From NCBI GenBank assembly GCA_002362105.1, contig DETD01000011.1:34860-98859 (forward strand): a DNA stretch of 64,000 nt, in the 5' to 3' direction. Both the position numbers and the translations under genes were made by a program. Numbering within the stretch: the first letter of the stretch is position 1; each line of letters starts with the position of its first letter. This document shows positions 1-7,726 of this stretch, one piece after another. The DNA is from Bacteroidales bacterium UBA3297 (GTDB lineage: Bacteria; Bacteroidota; Bacteroidia; Bacteroidales; Paludibacteraceae). The notes beneath the pieces were generated by a model. That model saw only the letters and a list, made by a program, of their open reading frames with translations, was not told the DNA's origin and did no database searches.

Positions 1-1665
1 TTTGTCGTCTAAGAACAATTGGAATCCTGAGGTGTTTAAGCCACAGGCCACTCTAGCCTCATATTCGTAAGTTTGAGTCTTTTTCACATCAATTGTATAC
101 TCAAGCCATTCGCCATCAACGGTGTAGCCAACAGCATAACCTTCATCGTTTTTGACGATATCAACGCGGTCGTTGCGGTATTCCTCGCCCTGATTTTCTA
201 TGTCGTTATCGTAATAGGCTCTGTTTTGTCCGCCTTCGTCGTAGTCTTCGAACTCGATTTTGCCTGGAATGGTACGTTTTTCACCTAGATAAGGGGTCTG
301 AGGAACTAGAACAGCATTGCTGGTAAAATACCAGTAGTTATAGTCGAACAGTTCGGTGTTGGCTGCGCCTTTAAATATAAAGAATACATCGTGTTTACCA
401 ATGGTGTTGTCAATTTCGCACTCTAATTCATGCCAGTTGCCGTTTGTATTCGTAACGTTCAGAGTACCAATCAGTTCACCGTCCTTTTTATCAAGGCGTA
501 TTTCAATTGACGCGTTGTTCTTACCTCTGACTGCCGCGGTAAAGAAGTCTGCACCATAGTCACCGAAGTCAACGCAGCGCACTTTAATGTAGTCGTTGTT
601 GTGTATTTTGGTCATGTAAACGCCAGCATCGTCGCTTTTCCCAGCTTCGAGTCCGTAGCTGAAGGCTTTGGTCTCGGCTTCTACCCGTTTGTATGGGTCA
701 AGGAAGTGGATGGGGTTCACAACGCCTAAGTCGGTCATTTTCATAAGAGGGATGGTTCCGTCTGGGTTGTAGGTGAACTCTTCGACCGAAGTAGAGCGCG
801 TGTAACCACCGCCACCGGGTAGTCGTCCGTTATGGTAGAAGAAGAAACTGCGTCCTTTGAAGTCGATAACCCCTGAATGGTTGGTAAAGGCAGCACCCTG
901 GTTATTATTGCCCATAATCACTCCTTTCCATTCCCACGGACCTGTAGGGTTGTCGCTCCAAGAGTAAGAGATGGACTCAGGCACACCATGCGAGGCATAT
1001 ATCATGTAGTATTTGCCATTGTGTTTGTGAATCCATGGTCCTTCGGTGTATTTCGACGATTCGCCTTGTGGGGCAAATCCGTAACTCATGTTCGTTTCAT
1101 GAATTTGCCCGTCGAACGAAATCATATCTTCGTTCAGTTTAGCATAGAAGAGTTTTGGGTTACCCCAATAGAGGTAGGCTTGGCCGTCGTCGTCAATCCA
1201 GACGGTCGGGTCAATGTATTCCCAACTTGGACCAGCCAGGTGTTTGTCGCCCAACGGATTTTTGAAAGGGCCTTCAGGGCGGTCGGCAACCGCTACATTT
1301 ATGGCGCGGCCACCTTTTTTCGACTCAACAGTCACGTAATAATAGTACTTGCCGTTTCTGCGTATGCACTGGGCTGCCCAGTCGCCCGCCTCTTTTGCAT
1401 TAGGGAAATCGTCGTGCGAGAGGATGATGGTGCCACGGTCGGTCCAGTTAACCATATCGGTTGACGAGGAAACACGCCATCCGTTCATGGTGAAGAAGTC
1501 GCCACCTTGGTCGTTGCCTGTATAAACGAAAACGGTATCGTCTATTACCACTGGTGCGGGGTCGGGCGAATAATACGTCTGAATAATCGGATTGTCGGAC
1601 ATTGCAACATTTGAAGTAAATGCGCCAATGCAAGTCAACATCCATTTAGTTAGTGCGTTCTTCAT
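1..1665 (-). CDS. GH43 family glycosidase with CBM6 modules, 3' part off window
   Basis: Secreted glycoside hydrolase of family 43, probably acting on arabinoxylan or related plant glycan. I read 555 codons from the ATG at 1665 to the window edge, with no stop. Residues 1-23 look like a signal peptide. The GH43 five-bladed propeller follows, with the expected catalytic set: D35 (SPDPAPVV), D152 (YIDPTVW) and E208 (YTEGPW). From about residue 326 a CBM6-like beta-sandwich starts (RVEAE), and a second CBM6-like module begins near residue 475 (KIEFEDYD) and is cut by the window edge. Family and fold are secure. The exact substrate cannot be read from the sequence. The gene is divergent from the 2210 gene. 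Confidence 0.9.
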   Translation of the reverse strand, partial: MKNALTKWMLTCIGAFTSNVAMSDNPIIQTYYSPDPAPVVIDDTVFVYTGNDQGGDFFTMNGWRVSSSTDMVNWTDRGTIILSHDDFPNAKEAGDWAAQCIRRNGKYYYYVTVESKKGGRAINVAVADRPEGPFKNPLGDKHLAGPSWEYIDPTVWIDDDGQAYLYWGNPKLFYAKLNEDMISFDGQIHETNMSYGFAPQGESSKYTEGPWIHKHNGKYYMIYASHGVPESISYSWSDNPTGPWEWKGVIMGNNNQGAAFTNHSGVIDFKGRSFFFYHNGRLPGGGGYTRSTSVEEFTYNPDGTIPLMKMTDLGVVNPIHFLDPYKRVEAETKAFSYGLEAGKSDDAGVYMTKIHNNDYIKVRCVDFGDYGADFFTAAVRGKNNASIEIRLDKKDGELIGTLNVTNTNGNWHELECEIDNTIGKHDVFFIFKGAANTELFDYNYWYFTSNAVLVPQTPYLGEKRTIPGKIEFEDYDEGGQNRAYYDNDIENQGEEYRNDRVDIVKNDEGYAVGYTVDGEWLEYTIDVKKTQTYEYEARVACGLNTSGFQLFLDDK

Positions 1666-1744
1666 ATAAAAAACATTCAGTGTTACAAATTGTTGTGTAG
1701 AATAAATGAGTATGCGTTACCGCGTCATTTCATGAACGAAGTTA

Positions 1745-1819
1745 CCTTCTATAGCTGTTAAAGAATAGTAAAAATCATTCTATTGATATAAAATTCGATT
1801 TAAGTTCCTTCTATAGCTG
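1745..1819. repeat. Two 13-bp direct repeats upstream of the GH43 gene
   Basis: The sequence CCTTCTATAGCTG occurs at 1745-1757 and again at 1807-1819, 62 bp apart and so about six helical turns. It lies 80-155 bp upstream of the GH43 start. This spacing on one helix face would suit a transcription factor site, for example for the regulator of a glycan-use locus, but that is inference. The rest of 1666-2209 holds no gene that I can support. Confidence 0.4.
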
Positions 1820-2006
1820 ATTTCTATTGCATTTTTTATCAATACTGAATGTTTTGTGCAAACAACAACTGGCAGTATTTAGAATTCTAACGTAGAAAAA
1901 ACAGCTTTTCAGCTATGTTGTAAAGCACTATCGAAAATATTGAGTTGCAATTTTTATTGGCTATATTTACACATCATTTCAATATGATATAAAACTAACA
2001 ACATTG

Positions 2007-2043
2007 AAAGCCGCAAGCCGTGAGGTTTGTGGCTTTTGTTTTA
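2007..2043 (+). terminator. Orphan rho-independent terminator
   Basis: A 10-bp stem, AAAGCCGCAA (2007-2016) with TTGTGGCTTT (2027-2036) and one G-T pair, is followed by a T-rich run TGTTTTAA. It points along the plus strand. No plus-strand gene lies upstream inside the window (the GH43 gene is on the minus strand), so it must end a short RNA starting between about 1670 and 2000, or act as a leader attenuator. Confidence 0.6.
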
Positions 2044-2123
2044 ATACCACTGCCACAGCATATATGTGAACGAATTTTCGGCACAAATTTTGTATTCCTA
2101 TTAAAAAACAAAGAACAAGTGCT

Positions 2124-2131
2124 TATCTTTG
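2124..2131 (+). promoter_or_regulatory. -7 box of the 2210 gene
   Basis: TATCTTTG fits the Bacteroidetes -7 consensus TAnnTTTG and lies 78 bp upstream of the ATG at 2210. No good -33 TTTG is seen at the usual 19-20 bp spacing, so this rests on the -7 box alone. Confidence 0.45.
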
Positions 2132-2209
2132 TTTTATATTAATAGGCAAAAGGCCGATTGGGGATAACGCCTGCTGCTTAATTGTTCACTAGCTCCCCTC
2201 TTATAGATT

Positions 2210-2572
2210 ATGAATATACGTTCGTTTATATGTATAGCCGCATTGGCTGTTTTCGTTTTCGGTGCTACCGATGTACAAGCAAAAAAGAAAAGCAAGAAGA
2301 GCAAGATTGAAAAGACGCTCGACAGTGGAAAAGACGCTTTGAAAAAGAGTGAAAAGAAGGTGAAAGACTTCAAGGAAGAAGTTAACGAGATAAAGGAAAA
2401 AGTTGACGAAGGCAAGGAGACCCTTAACAAGGGCAAGGAAAAAATTGACGACTTGAAGAACGAGGGTTTGAATGTCTTTAAGGAAGGTGCCAACACTACC
2501 AAGACAGAAGCCAATAATGCGGCTTCAGAGGTAAAGAATACCGCAAGTGAGGTGAAAAATACCCTTAAATGA
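2210..2572 (+). CDS. Small secreted lysine-rich coiled-coil protein
   Basis: A 120-residue protein of unknown function. Residues 1-24 form a signal peptide ending VQA, followed by a very basic stretch (KKKSKKSK). Residues about 30-90 are a Lys/Glu-rich heptad-like helix with spaced KV.E / KE.V patterns, resembling LEA- or YtxH-like helical proteins. The tail repeats ASEVKNT. No catalytic motif is visible. Its stop overlaps the start of the rhomboid gene (ATGA at 2569-2572), so the two are translationally coupled and probably act together in the envelope. The coupling is seen; the joint function is inference. Confidence 0.75.
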   Translation: MNIRSFICIAALAVFVFGATDVQAKKKSKKSKIEKTLDSGKDALKKSEKKVKDFKEEVNEIKEKVDEGKETLNKGKEKIDDLKNEGLNVFKEGANTTKTEANNAASEVKNTASEVKNTLK

Positions 2573-3138
2573 GCGGGAAGGGTATTTCGGTTACGTTCAA
2601 CTCTCCTGTCATACTCTGGTTCGCTATTATTTCAGGAGCGGCCCTGTTGGCTAACTATATGACCGCTGGCCTCACCAACAGGTTGTTGTTTATTACGTAT
2701 GACTCGTCGTTGTTGAATCCGCTGACTTTTGTACGGATGTTCACCCACGTGCTAGGACATGCCGATATGAACCACTACTTCAACAACATGTTGCTCTTCA
2801 TATTAGTAGGGCCGATGTTGGAAGAGAAGTATGGTAGCAGACGCATTTTGTTGGTTATTGGCGCTACGGCAATCGTAACAGCCATTATCAACCGGTTTTT
2901 CTGCGGTTCAGGACTTTTAGGAGCATCGGGCGTGGTATTTGCTTTCATTATTTTGGCATCTATGACTTCATTTAAGGAGCGTGAAATTCCGCTGACCTTC
3001 ATCATTGTGCTTGTGCTCTATTTAGGGAAAGAAGTTTTAAACGGTTTGTTTGTCAGCGACAATATATCACAGATGGGTCATCTGATAGGTGGTACTTGCG
3101 GGGCGATAGCCGGATTTGTTTTCTCGCCGAAAAACTAA
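2569..3138 (+). CDS. Rhomboid family intramembrane serine protease
   Basis: A 189-residue polytopic membrane protein with the rhomboid hallmarks. These are HxxxN on TM2 (H64, N68, then NN at 72-73), the catalytic GASG with Ser120 on TM4, and His171 on the last helix (MGHLIGG). Rhomboids cut substrates inside or next to a membrane segment. The length is normal for a bacterial six-TM rhomboid core. It overlaps the upstream secreted-protein gene by 4 bp, which makes that protein a possible partner or substrate (inference). Confidence 0.9.
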   Translation: MSGKGISVTFNSPVILWFAIISGAALLANYMTAGLTNRLLFITYDSSLLNPLTFVRMFTHVLGHADMNHYFNNMLLFILVGPMLEEKYGSRRILLVIGATAIVTAIINRFFCGSGLLGASGVVFAFIILASMTSFKEREIPLTFIIVLVLYLGKEVLNGLFVSDNISQMGHLIGGTCGAIAGFVFSPKN

Positions 3139-3512
3139 GAGCCTTCCTTCTTAATGAAGATTGCTGGTTGGAGGCTATGGGCGGTTCCGTTGGTAACAAA
3201 TTATTCATATAATCGGGTATAGGTTGATGGTGTTACCATTTTCCTATATCCGTTTTTTTGCGGAATGCCACGAGCCTAATTTTTACGGATATGAAGTTTT
3301 CTAAAGTTCGATTTTGCACAAGCAACCAATTTGAAACTCAACTTGTCTGTCCCCTTGTCGAAAAGCCAAACACGGGATATGTATGAGACAAAAAAAGGGC
3401 AAGGAGGGAGTGATTATCTTCAAAATCTGGATTTTCATTTGTAGATGATTATTTGCTGTGTAAATAGCAGAATAGATGTTTATAATCTATGCATAAACCC
3501 TTATAATAATTC
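3139..3512. other. Intergenic region with weak inverted repeats
   Basis: These 374 bases between the rhomboid and TerB-like genes hold no convincing gene. Two long-loop inverted repeats are visible: TGGTAAC near 3190 with GTTACCA near 3232, and ATATCCG near 3246 with CGGATAT near 3285. The latter is a possible structured leader or terminator, but neither has a clean T run after a compact stem. Confidence 0.3.
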
Positions 3513-4991
3513 ATGGAAGAACATTTTTATATTTATTACATCGTATTGTATGCGATATTCTTCGCACTCGCTTTTTTCTTGCTAAAACACCTTTTCGGGG
3601 AATTCACAATTTATCGTTTGTTCTCGAAAAACGGGAATATGCGCGCACTTATGGCAAAAGACCCAAGGCGCTTCCATATTAGTTTGGTCTACTTGATGGC
3701 CTACATGACGCGCTCGGATGGCAATGCGATACGACTCGACAAGTTGGCACTGATAGTCAAGTATATTCGAGAGGTATGTCCGAAGGAATGTCAAGAGGAT
3801 GCAATGAAAACTCTTAAATTCCTAACAGATAGGAAAAAAGATGGTGAAGATAAAGTAACAGAGTCGATAGTTGATGTTGATGCTTTCATGCGCGGTAGCG
3901 ACAACTGTATTAAAACGGGAGACAATTCGTCTCGCTATGCACATGACCTTCACGGAGTGCGACTTGCAGAAGAGTTGGCTCTTTATATGACAGAAGAAGA
4001 CCGGTTGTATGTGATGTATTTGCTTTATCGATTGGCCATCGCTGATGGTAAGATAACGGCGAAAGGAAAGTATTCAGAAGTCAACATGCTGCATAGGCTT
4101 TGTGTGAAAGGTTTGAAAATAGAGAAAGAAAAATTGGAAGATTTGTTGTCGGCATTTTCCAAGGGGAATGATTCTGCCTGGTATGAACAGCAATTCTCCG
4201 ATAAGGACTCTCGTTATCCTTCTTCAGATGCAATCGCCAACATCTTCCGTAAAGATAGTGATTCTATAACATTATTAGACAAACAAGTGTCTCGGAAATC
4301 GTTTTTGGGGTCTACTTTGTGTGTTATACTTCTTTCGTCTCTAATCACCTTAATTCTTGCGGTTGGGTTTATTTGTGAAGATTACGATAATATGGCCGAT
4401 ATATATCCTGAAGGGACGTTCTTGATTGTAATTGTATTGTCGATAGCGACGCCTTGTTTAGCCGCTTTGTCAAGGAAAGAGTTGGAATCATTCTTAGTTC
4501 CTATTGTAAGGACGAAGATAGAAGATGCATTACAGTTGAAAAGTCTGATAGTGGGTTCGATACTTTCCTTTGTAGTTTTAGCTGTATTTTTTTTCTGCAT
4601 TTCGTATTTGTTGTTCTTGCAAGCGAATTTATCGTTCTGCAACGAAGAACCTATTGTCGTTACCGTACCTGTAAAGGAGGCTTTTTCCCGCACAGGCGGT
4701 ACGAAAAGTAGAAATACATATTATTATGTGAGTTTCCCAACGGTATCGCTATCCGACAGAAAGTTTGATATGGACCAAAGGAGACAGGTGTCAACCCCTA
4801 ATAGCATCTGTTTGAAAACATTGCCAGTGATGTCTGGTATTAAGTTTATAGAAATAAAGAATACAAAAACTAAAGACGAGATTGAAGTTAGTGATTCCGA
4901 TTATTGTTCAGCTACAGGCAGAAACATCAAGCTGTATTTCAGGATGGGCTATTATGGAATTATCTATCTGGAAAAGTATCAATTGGAATGA
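3513..4991 (+). CDS. TerB-like membrane protein (full-length paralogue)
   Basis: A 492-residue membrane protein of unknown function. TM segments are predicted near residues 5-25, 263-287, 301-319 and 344-370. Between them two TerB/DjlA-N-like helical units can be seen, one at about 55-105 (AYMTRSDGNAIR) and one at about 163-215 (LYRLAIADGKIT). Each shows the family pattern of an acidic loop between helices. A WYEQ motif sits at 223-226. After the last TM about 120 residues follow, probably extracytoplasmic. The protein resembles the product of the broken gene at 6351-7417 (MYLLY, KGL and WYEQ in the same order), so the two are paralogues on either side of the MarR-GNAT gene. TerB-like domains occur in membrane-linked stress modules, but the role here is unknown. 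Confidence 0.65.
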   Translation: MEEHFYIYYIVLYAIFFALAFFLLKHLFGEFTIYRLFSKNGNMRALMAKDPRRFHISLVYLMAYMTRSDGNAIRLDKLALIVKYIREVCPKECQEDAMKTLKFLTDRKKDGEDKVTESIVDVDAFMRGSDNCIKTGDNSSRYAHDLHGVRLAEELALYMTEEDRLYVMYLLYRLAIADGKITAKGKYSEVNMLHRLCVKGLKIEKEKLEDLLSAFSKGNDSAWYEQQFSDKDSRYPSSDAIANIFRKDSDSITLLDKQVSRKSFLGSTLCVILLSSLITLILAVGFICEDYDNMADIYPEGTFLIVIVLSIATPCLAALSRKELESFLVPIVRTKIEDALQLKSLIVGSILSFVVLAVFFFCISYLLFLQANLSFCNEEPIVVTVPVKEAFSRTGGTKSRNTYYYVSFPTVSLSDRKFDMDQRRQVSTPNSICLKTLPVMSGIKFIEIKNTKTKDEIEVSDSDYCSATGRNIKLYFRMGYYGIIYLEKYQLE

Positions 4992-5150
4992 GTTTTTGAG
5001 GCTTTTTTATACTTTATTGTAGTTCTTGGGATGTGCCGGATGATTTGCTTGATACATACAGATAGGGAAACGGTGCAGAGAGAATCTGATACATTTATGA
5101 GGTTTGTCTTAAAGAGTATCGCTTAGATGCTTACGGATTTTGCACGTATT

Positions 5151-5227
5151 ATGTAATTGCTTACATGTTTTTTCCCTATATGTGGAAAAGTAAGAAATAA
5201 TTGTGTAAATTTGCGTAACCAATTACG
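5151..5227 (+). promoter_or_regulatory. Promoter and paired operator-like dyads of the MarR-GNAT gene
   Basis: A -7 box TAAATTTG (5206-5213) precedes the ATG at 5237 by about 24 bp. Two matching inverted repeats flank it. One is ATGTAA-N4-TTACAT (5151-5166), the other CGTAA-N4-TTACG (5214-5227), the latter covering the expected start point. Both share the core GTAA-N4-TTAC. Their centres are 62 bp apart, about six helical turns. MarR proteins bind such short palindromes, so autorepression is the natural reading (inference). Confidence 0.6.
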
Positions 5228-5236
5228 TATATAGAG

Positions 5237-6181
5237 ATGGATGATTTCTTTGAAAGTGCTGGTAAGGTTGCGACAGGTAGCAGATTGCGTTTGTTGACGG
5301 ATATGATTACAAGGGATAACCAACAGATATACAGCCTTTACAATGTAGATATACAGCCCAAATGGTATCCTGTTATTGCTGTGTTGGCCGAAAATGGTTC
5401 GTCTACAATAACGGAAATAGCCAAAATAATAGGACAGACCCATCCATCGGTCAGCTATATCGTCAAGGAATTGGGTACACATAAGTTGGTGAAAGAGGCT
5501 AATGACGTCACCGACAAAAGGCAGAACCGCGTTATGCTGTCAGACCAAGGCGAAAAGACTTGGAAAAAGATGAAGGTGGTACTCGCCGATGTGGAAATGG
5601 CAGTTGACGAATTGAATCGCCAGTCGCAGTTCAACCTTTGGGGAGCGATATCAGAGTGGGAGCAACTCCTTAGAAAACAGTCGTTACTCGACCGGGTGCG
5701 CTCTGTGAAAGAAGGTAAAGTAATCATTGTCGATTACGACGATGCGCGTCATCATAACGCATACAGGGCGCTGAATGAACAATGGATAAGCCAACTGTTC
5801 GAAATTGAAGATGCCGACCGAGATGTTCTTGAATTCCCGGTGGAAAGAATCATCAACAAAGGTGGTTTTATTCTTATGGCCGAGTATATGGGCGAGGTAG
5901 TTGGCACCTTCTCAATAGTGAAGAGTTATAATAAGAATTACGATTATGAACTGGCTAAATTCGCCGTTAATCCTACAGTGCAGGGTAAAGGTATAGGGTC
6001 GAAACTGATGGATGCCTGTATTGAACGCGCCCACGCTTTGGGCGGAACACGTCTGTTCTTAGAGACCAACCACAACCTGCAGGCGGCCATACATCTCTAC
6101 GAGAAATTCGGTTTCAAACGTATACCGCTGAGTCATCCCGGACATATTAGAACCGACATTTTGATGGAACGCATCGGTTAA
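5237..6181 (+). CDS. MarR-type winged helix fused to GNAT acetyltransferase
   Basis: A 314-residue two-domain protein. Residues about 1-150 are a MarR-like winged helix-turn-helix, with recognition helix region TITEIAKIIGQTHPSVSY and wing region DKRQNRVMLSDQG. Residues about 158-314 are a GNAT N-acetyltransferase with the acetyl-CoA pyrophosphate loop QGKGIGSKLM near 249-258 and the usual C-terminal NLQAAIHLYEKFGFKR. Such fusions are a known bacterial architecture. The acetyl acceptor is unknown. The gene carries its own promoter with two dyads and ends in a strong terminator, so it is a single-gene unit. Confidence 0.9.
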   Translation: MDDFFESAGKVATGSRLRLLTDMITRDNQQIYSLYNVDIQPKWYPVIAVLAENGSSTITEIAKIIGQTHPSVSYIVKELGTHKLVKEANDVTDKRQNRVMLSDQGEKTWKKMKVVLADVEMAVDELNRQSQFNLWGAISEWEQLLRKQSLLDRVRSVKEGKVIIVDYDDARHHNAYRALNEQWISQLFEIEDADRDVLEFPVERIINKGGFILMAEYMGEVVGTFSIVKSYNKNYDYELAKFAVNPTVQGKGIGSKLMDACIERAHALGGTRLFLETNHNLQAAIHLYEKFGFKRIPLSHPGHIRTDILMERIG

Positions 6182-6223
6182 TAGCAACAAAACAAGCTTT
6201 CTCAATGTCTTTTATAATAATGG

Positions 6224-6265
6224 ATCTCCCAACTTCGCCTTTGGCGGATATGGGAGATTTTTTTT
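6224..6265 (+). terminator. Rho-independent terminator of the MarR-GNAT gene
   Basis: The stem ATCTCCC (6224-6230) / GGGAGAT (6252-6258) encloses an inner CGCC/GGCG hairpin and is followed directly by eight T. It lies 43 bp after the stop at 6181. On the minus strand no T run follows, so it is a terminator for the plus strand only. Confidence 0.85.
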
Positions 6266-6350
6266 GCGGATGACTTACTTCGTCGTTTTGGCTACTATAT
6301 TCTATTTGAACTGTGTGAAATTAGAAGGAAGGTGGATGCAAATATCAGTT

Positions 6351-6626
6351 TTAGCCAGCAATCAGCTCACGTAAGCCATGATAAAAAAATATCGCAGACA
6401 GGCCGAACGTCAAACCTCCTAAAACCAAATGAATTGTAGTTGGTTTTGAATTTATTCGGTTGTCTTCAAATAAGAATACACGAACGAAGAAAATGTATAT
6501 GAACGAACAAATAATAGCTATAAGGTTGGCAAACCATGGTAAGATCAACAATAAGGACAGGTTATATGAATTGAACGAGGTCATGGTATAAAACGACAGT
6601 CCAAACAGATCCAAGTAGAAAAACAA
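6351..6626 (-). CDS. C-terminal membrane part of the broken TerB-like gene
   Basis: This frame encodes about three hydrophobic helices and ends at 6351. As an independent gene it would have to start at TTG 6626, which is a poor start. The same frame is open upstream to about 6715 and reads PDSSSYNFREEPVRRANWW just before the first helix, which looks like normal coding sequence. It is therefore best read as the C-terminal part of the gene starting at 7417, put out of frame near 6684-6686. I see no independent function. Confidence 0.5.
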   Translation of the reverse strand: MFFYLDLFGLSFYTMTSFNSYNLSLLLILPWFANLIAIICSFIYIFFVRVFLFEDNRINSKPTTIHLVLGGLTFGLSAIFFYHGLRELIAG

Positions 6627-6646
6627 ACACCACCAATTAGCCCGTC

Positions 6647-7417
6647 TTACGGGTTCTTCCCTGAAATTATAGGAGGAAGAGTCGGGAACTCGGTATACAA
6701 CAAATCGGAAAGCACGCCAATAGGCTTATAAGCTTTTTGTGTATCGCAGAGTATGTTCTGCTCATACCATTCGCTCAAGCGGTTATCTTTACCACAATTA
6801 ATCAACTCTTCAATATCGGTAGAATTGAAATTAAGCCCTTTCTGACATAGCTCACTCATAGAAGTAAAGTTAGGAGATGAAGCCGCACAAGTAGTTTTGT
6901 ACAACAGATACATGATATATTTCCGTCCAACTTGGCTTATATGTTGGCTAATCGCCTTAGTCAAACCAATACAGAAATCAAGGTCAAAACGGATATTAAA
7001 CCGCTCATCTAACGTCCCCACTTTCTTTAAATTGTCCTCATAGACAACAAGTACTCCTTTTTTCTTGGTTTTCTTCAAATCAATAAGTTCGCTTACATTT
7101 TTTTTGTCGTATAGGAGCATAGTTGAGTAAAAATAATCGATTTCAGAGGCTTGTTGTTGTTCGGGAAGTATGGTTTTTATATAGCGGTAAATGAACTTTA
7201 AGATACCAGCATCGGCTTTGTGGACTTGCGCAATGTGGAACATCAGTGCATGGATATGACGATGGAAACTTATCTGTCCCATTCCAGTTGTAGCTAGTAT
7301 TTCTTCTTCTTTCTGATAAGTGTCATCGATAATGACTTTCATCTTATGATAGATTTTGACGGCTACAAAAAGAGTAACAACAAAGACCGTTAGGAATATA
7401 TAAAAATGGGGGTTCAT
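6647..7417 (-). CDS. TerB-like membrane protein, frameshifted paralogue (N-terminal part)
   Basis: The 256-residue reading frame has an N-terminal TM (about 5-22) and a TerB-like helical region. It shares MYLLY (169-173), KGL (193-195) and WYEQ (217-220) in order with the protein at 3513-4991. The frame runs into a stop right after a short tail that does not resemble the paralogue. Restoring one C to the CCC run at 6684-6686 (minus-strand sense) joins it to the membrane helices downstream, giving one frame of 355 residues. The gene is therefore either recently inactivated, varied at this C run, or affected by a base-calling error. No classical slippery heptamer is present. Confidence 0.6.
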   Translation of the reverse strand: MNPHFYIFLTVFVVTLFVAVKIYHKMKVIIDDTYQKEEEILATTGMGQISFHRHIHALMFHIAQVHKADAGILKFIYRYIKTILPEQQQASEIDYFYSTMLLYDKKNVSELIDLKKTKKKGVLVVYEDNLKKVGTLDERFNIRFDLDFCIGLTKAISQHISQVGRKYIMYLLYKTTCAASSPNFTSMSELCQKGLNFNSTDIEELINCGKDNRLSEWYEQNILCDTQKAYKPIGVLSDLLYTEFPTLPPIISGKNP

Positions 7418-7647
7418 ATTGTATGAGGTTTTATAACTACTAAATTATAGGGAATGGGCTATTCAGTTGGTCAGACGACGCTTGTATGTTAGCAAAATAC
7501 CGATGATATTGTCTATGAGCCATCTAAAAAGAAACTCAATGGAGTTTTTGTTTCTCTCTAATTTACGAAGATACGATGATTTAACTGAATACACACTATC
7601 CCATCTATAAGAAGAAAAAAGATGCAGACAACGCATAAGTTTTTCAC

Positions 7648-7679
7648 AAAAAAAGCACCATCCCTTCGGCTGGTGCTTT
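7648..7679 (-). terminator. Rho-independent terminator, minus strand
   Basis: The stem is AAAGCACCA (7679-7671 read on minus) with TGGTGCTTT (7660-7652), with loop GCCGAAGGGA, followed by a T run to 7648. It would end transcription coming from glmS and the gene remnants downstream of it. The reverse direction has a much weaker T tract. Confidence 0.8.
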
Positions 7680-7726
7680 GCTGTGCTACACAATTTATAT
7701 AAAAATTATTTCTCTGATTCCCAAAA

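Noticed and set aside
877..1464. A 195-codon plus-strand frame
   Set aside because: It lies entirely opposite the GH43 coding sequence, which has clear catalytic motifs; it is a shadow frame.
3291..3386. A 31-codon frame starting MKFSKVRFCTS in the gap before the TerB-like gene
   Set aside because: No promoter, no ribosome-site evidence, and composition not distinguishable from chance.
6650..6720. Programmed -1 frameshifting in the split TerB-like gene
   Set aside because: No X-XXY-YYZ slippery heptamer or downstream structure is visible; a one-base loss in a C run explains the data more simply.
7510..7560. Possible terminator AAACTC-AATG-GAGTTT near 7528-7545
   Set aside because: The stem has only six weak pairs and the T run is short and interrupted; the terminator at 7648-7679 is far better.
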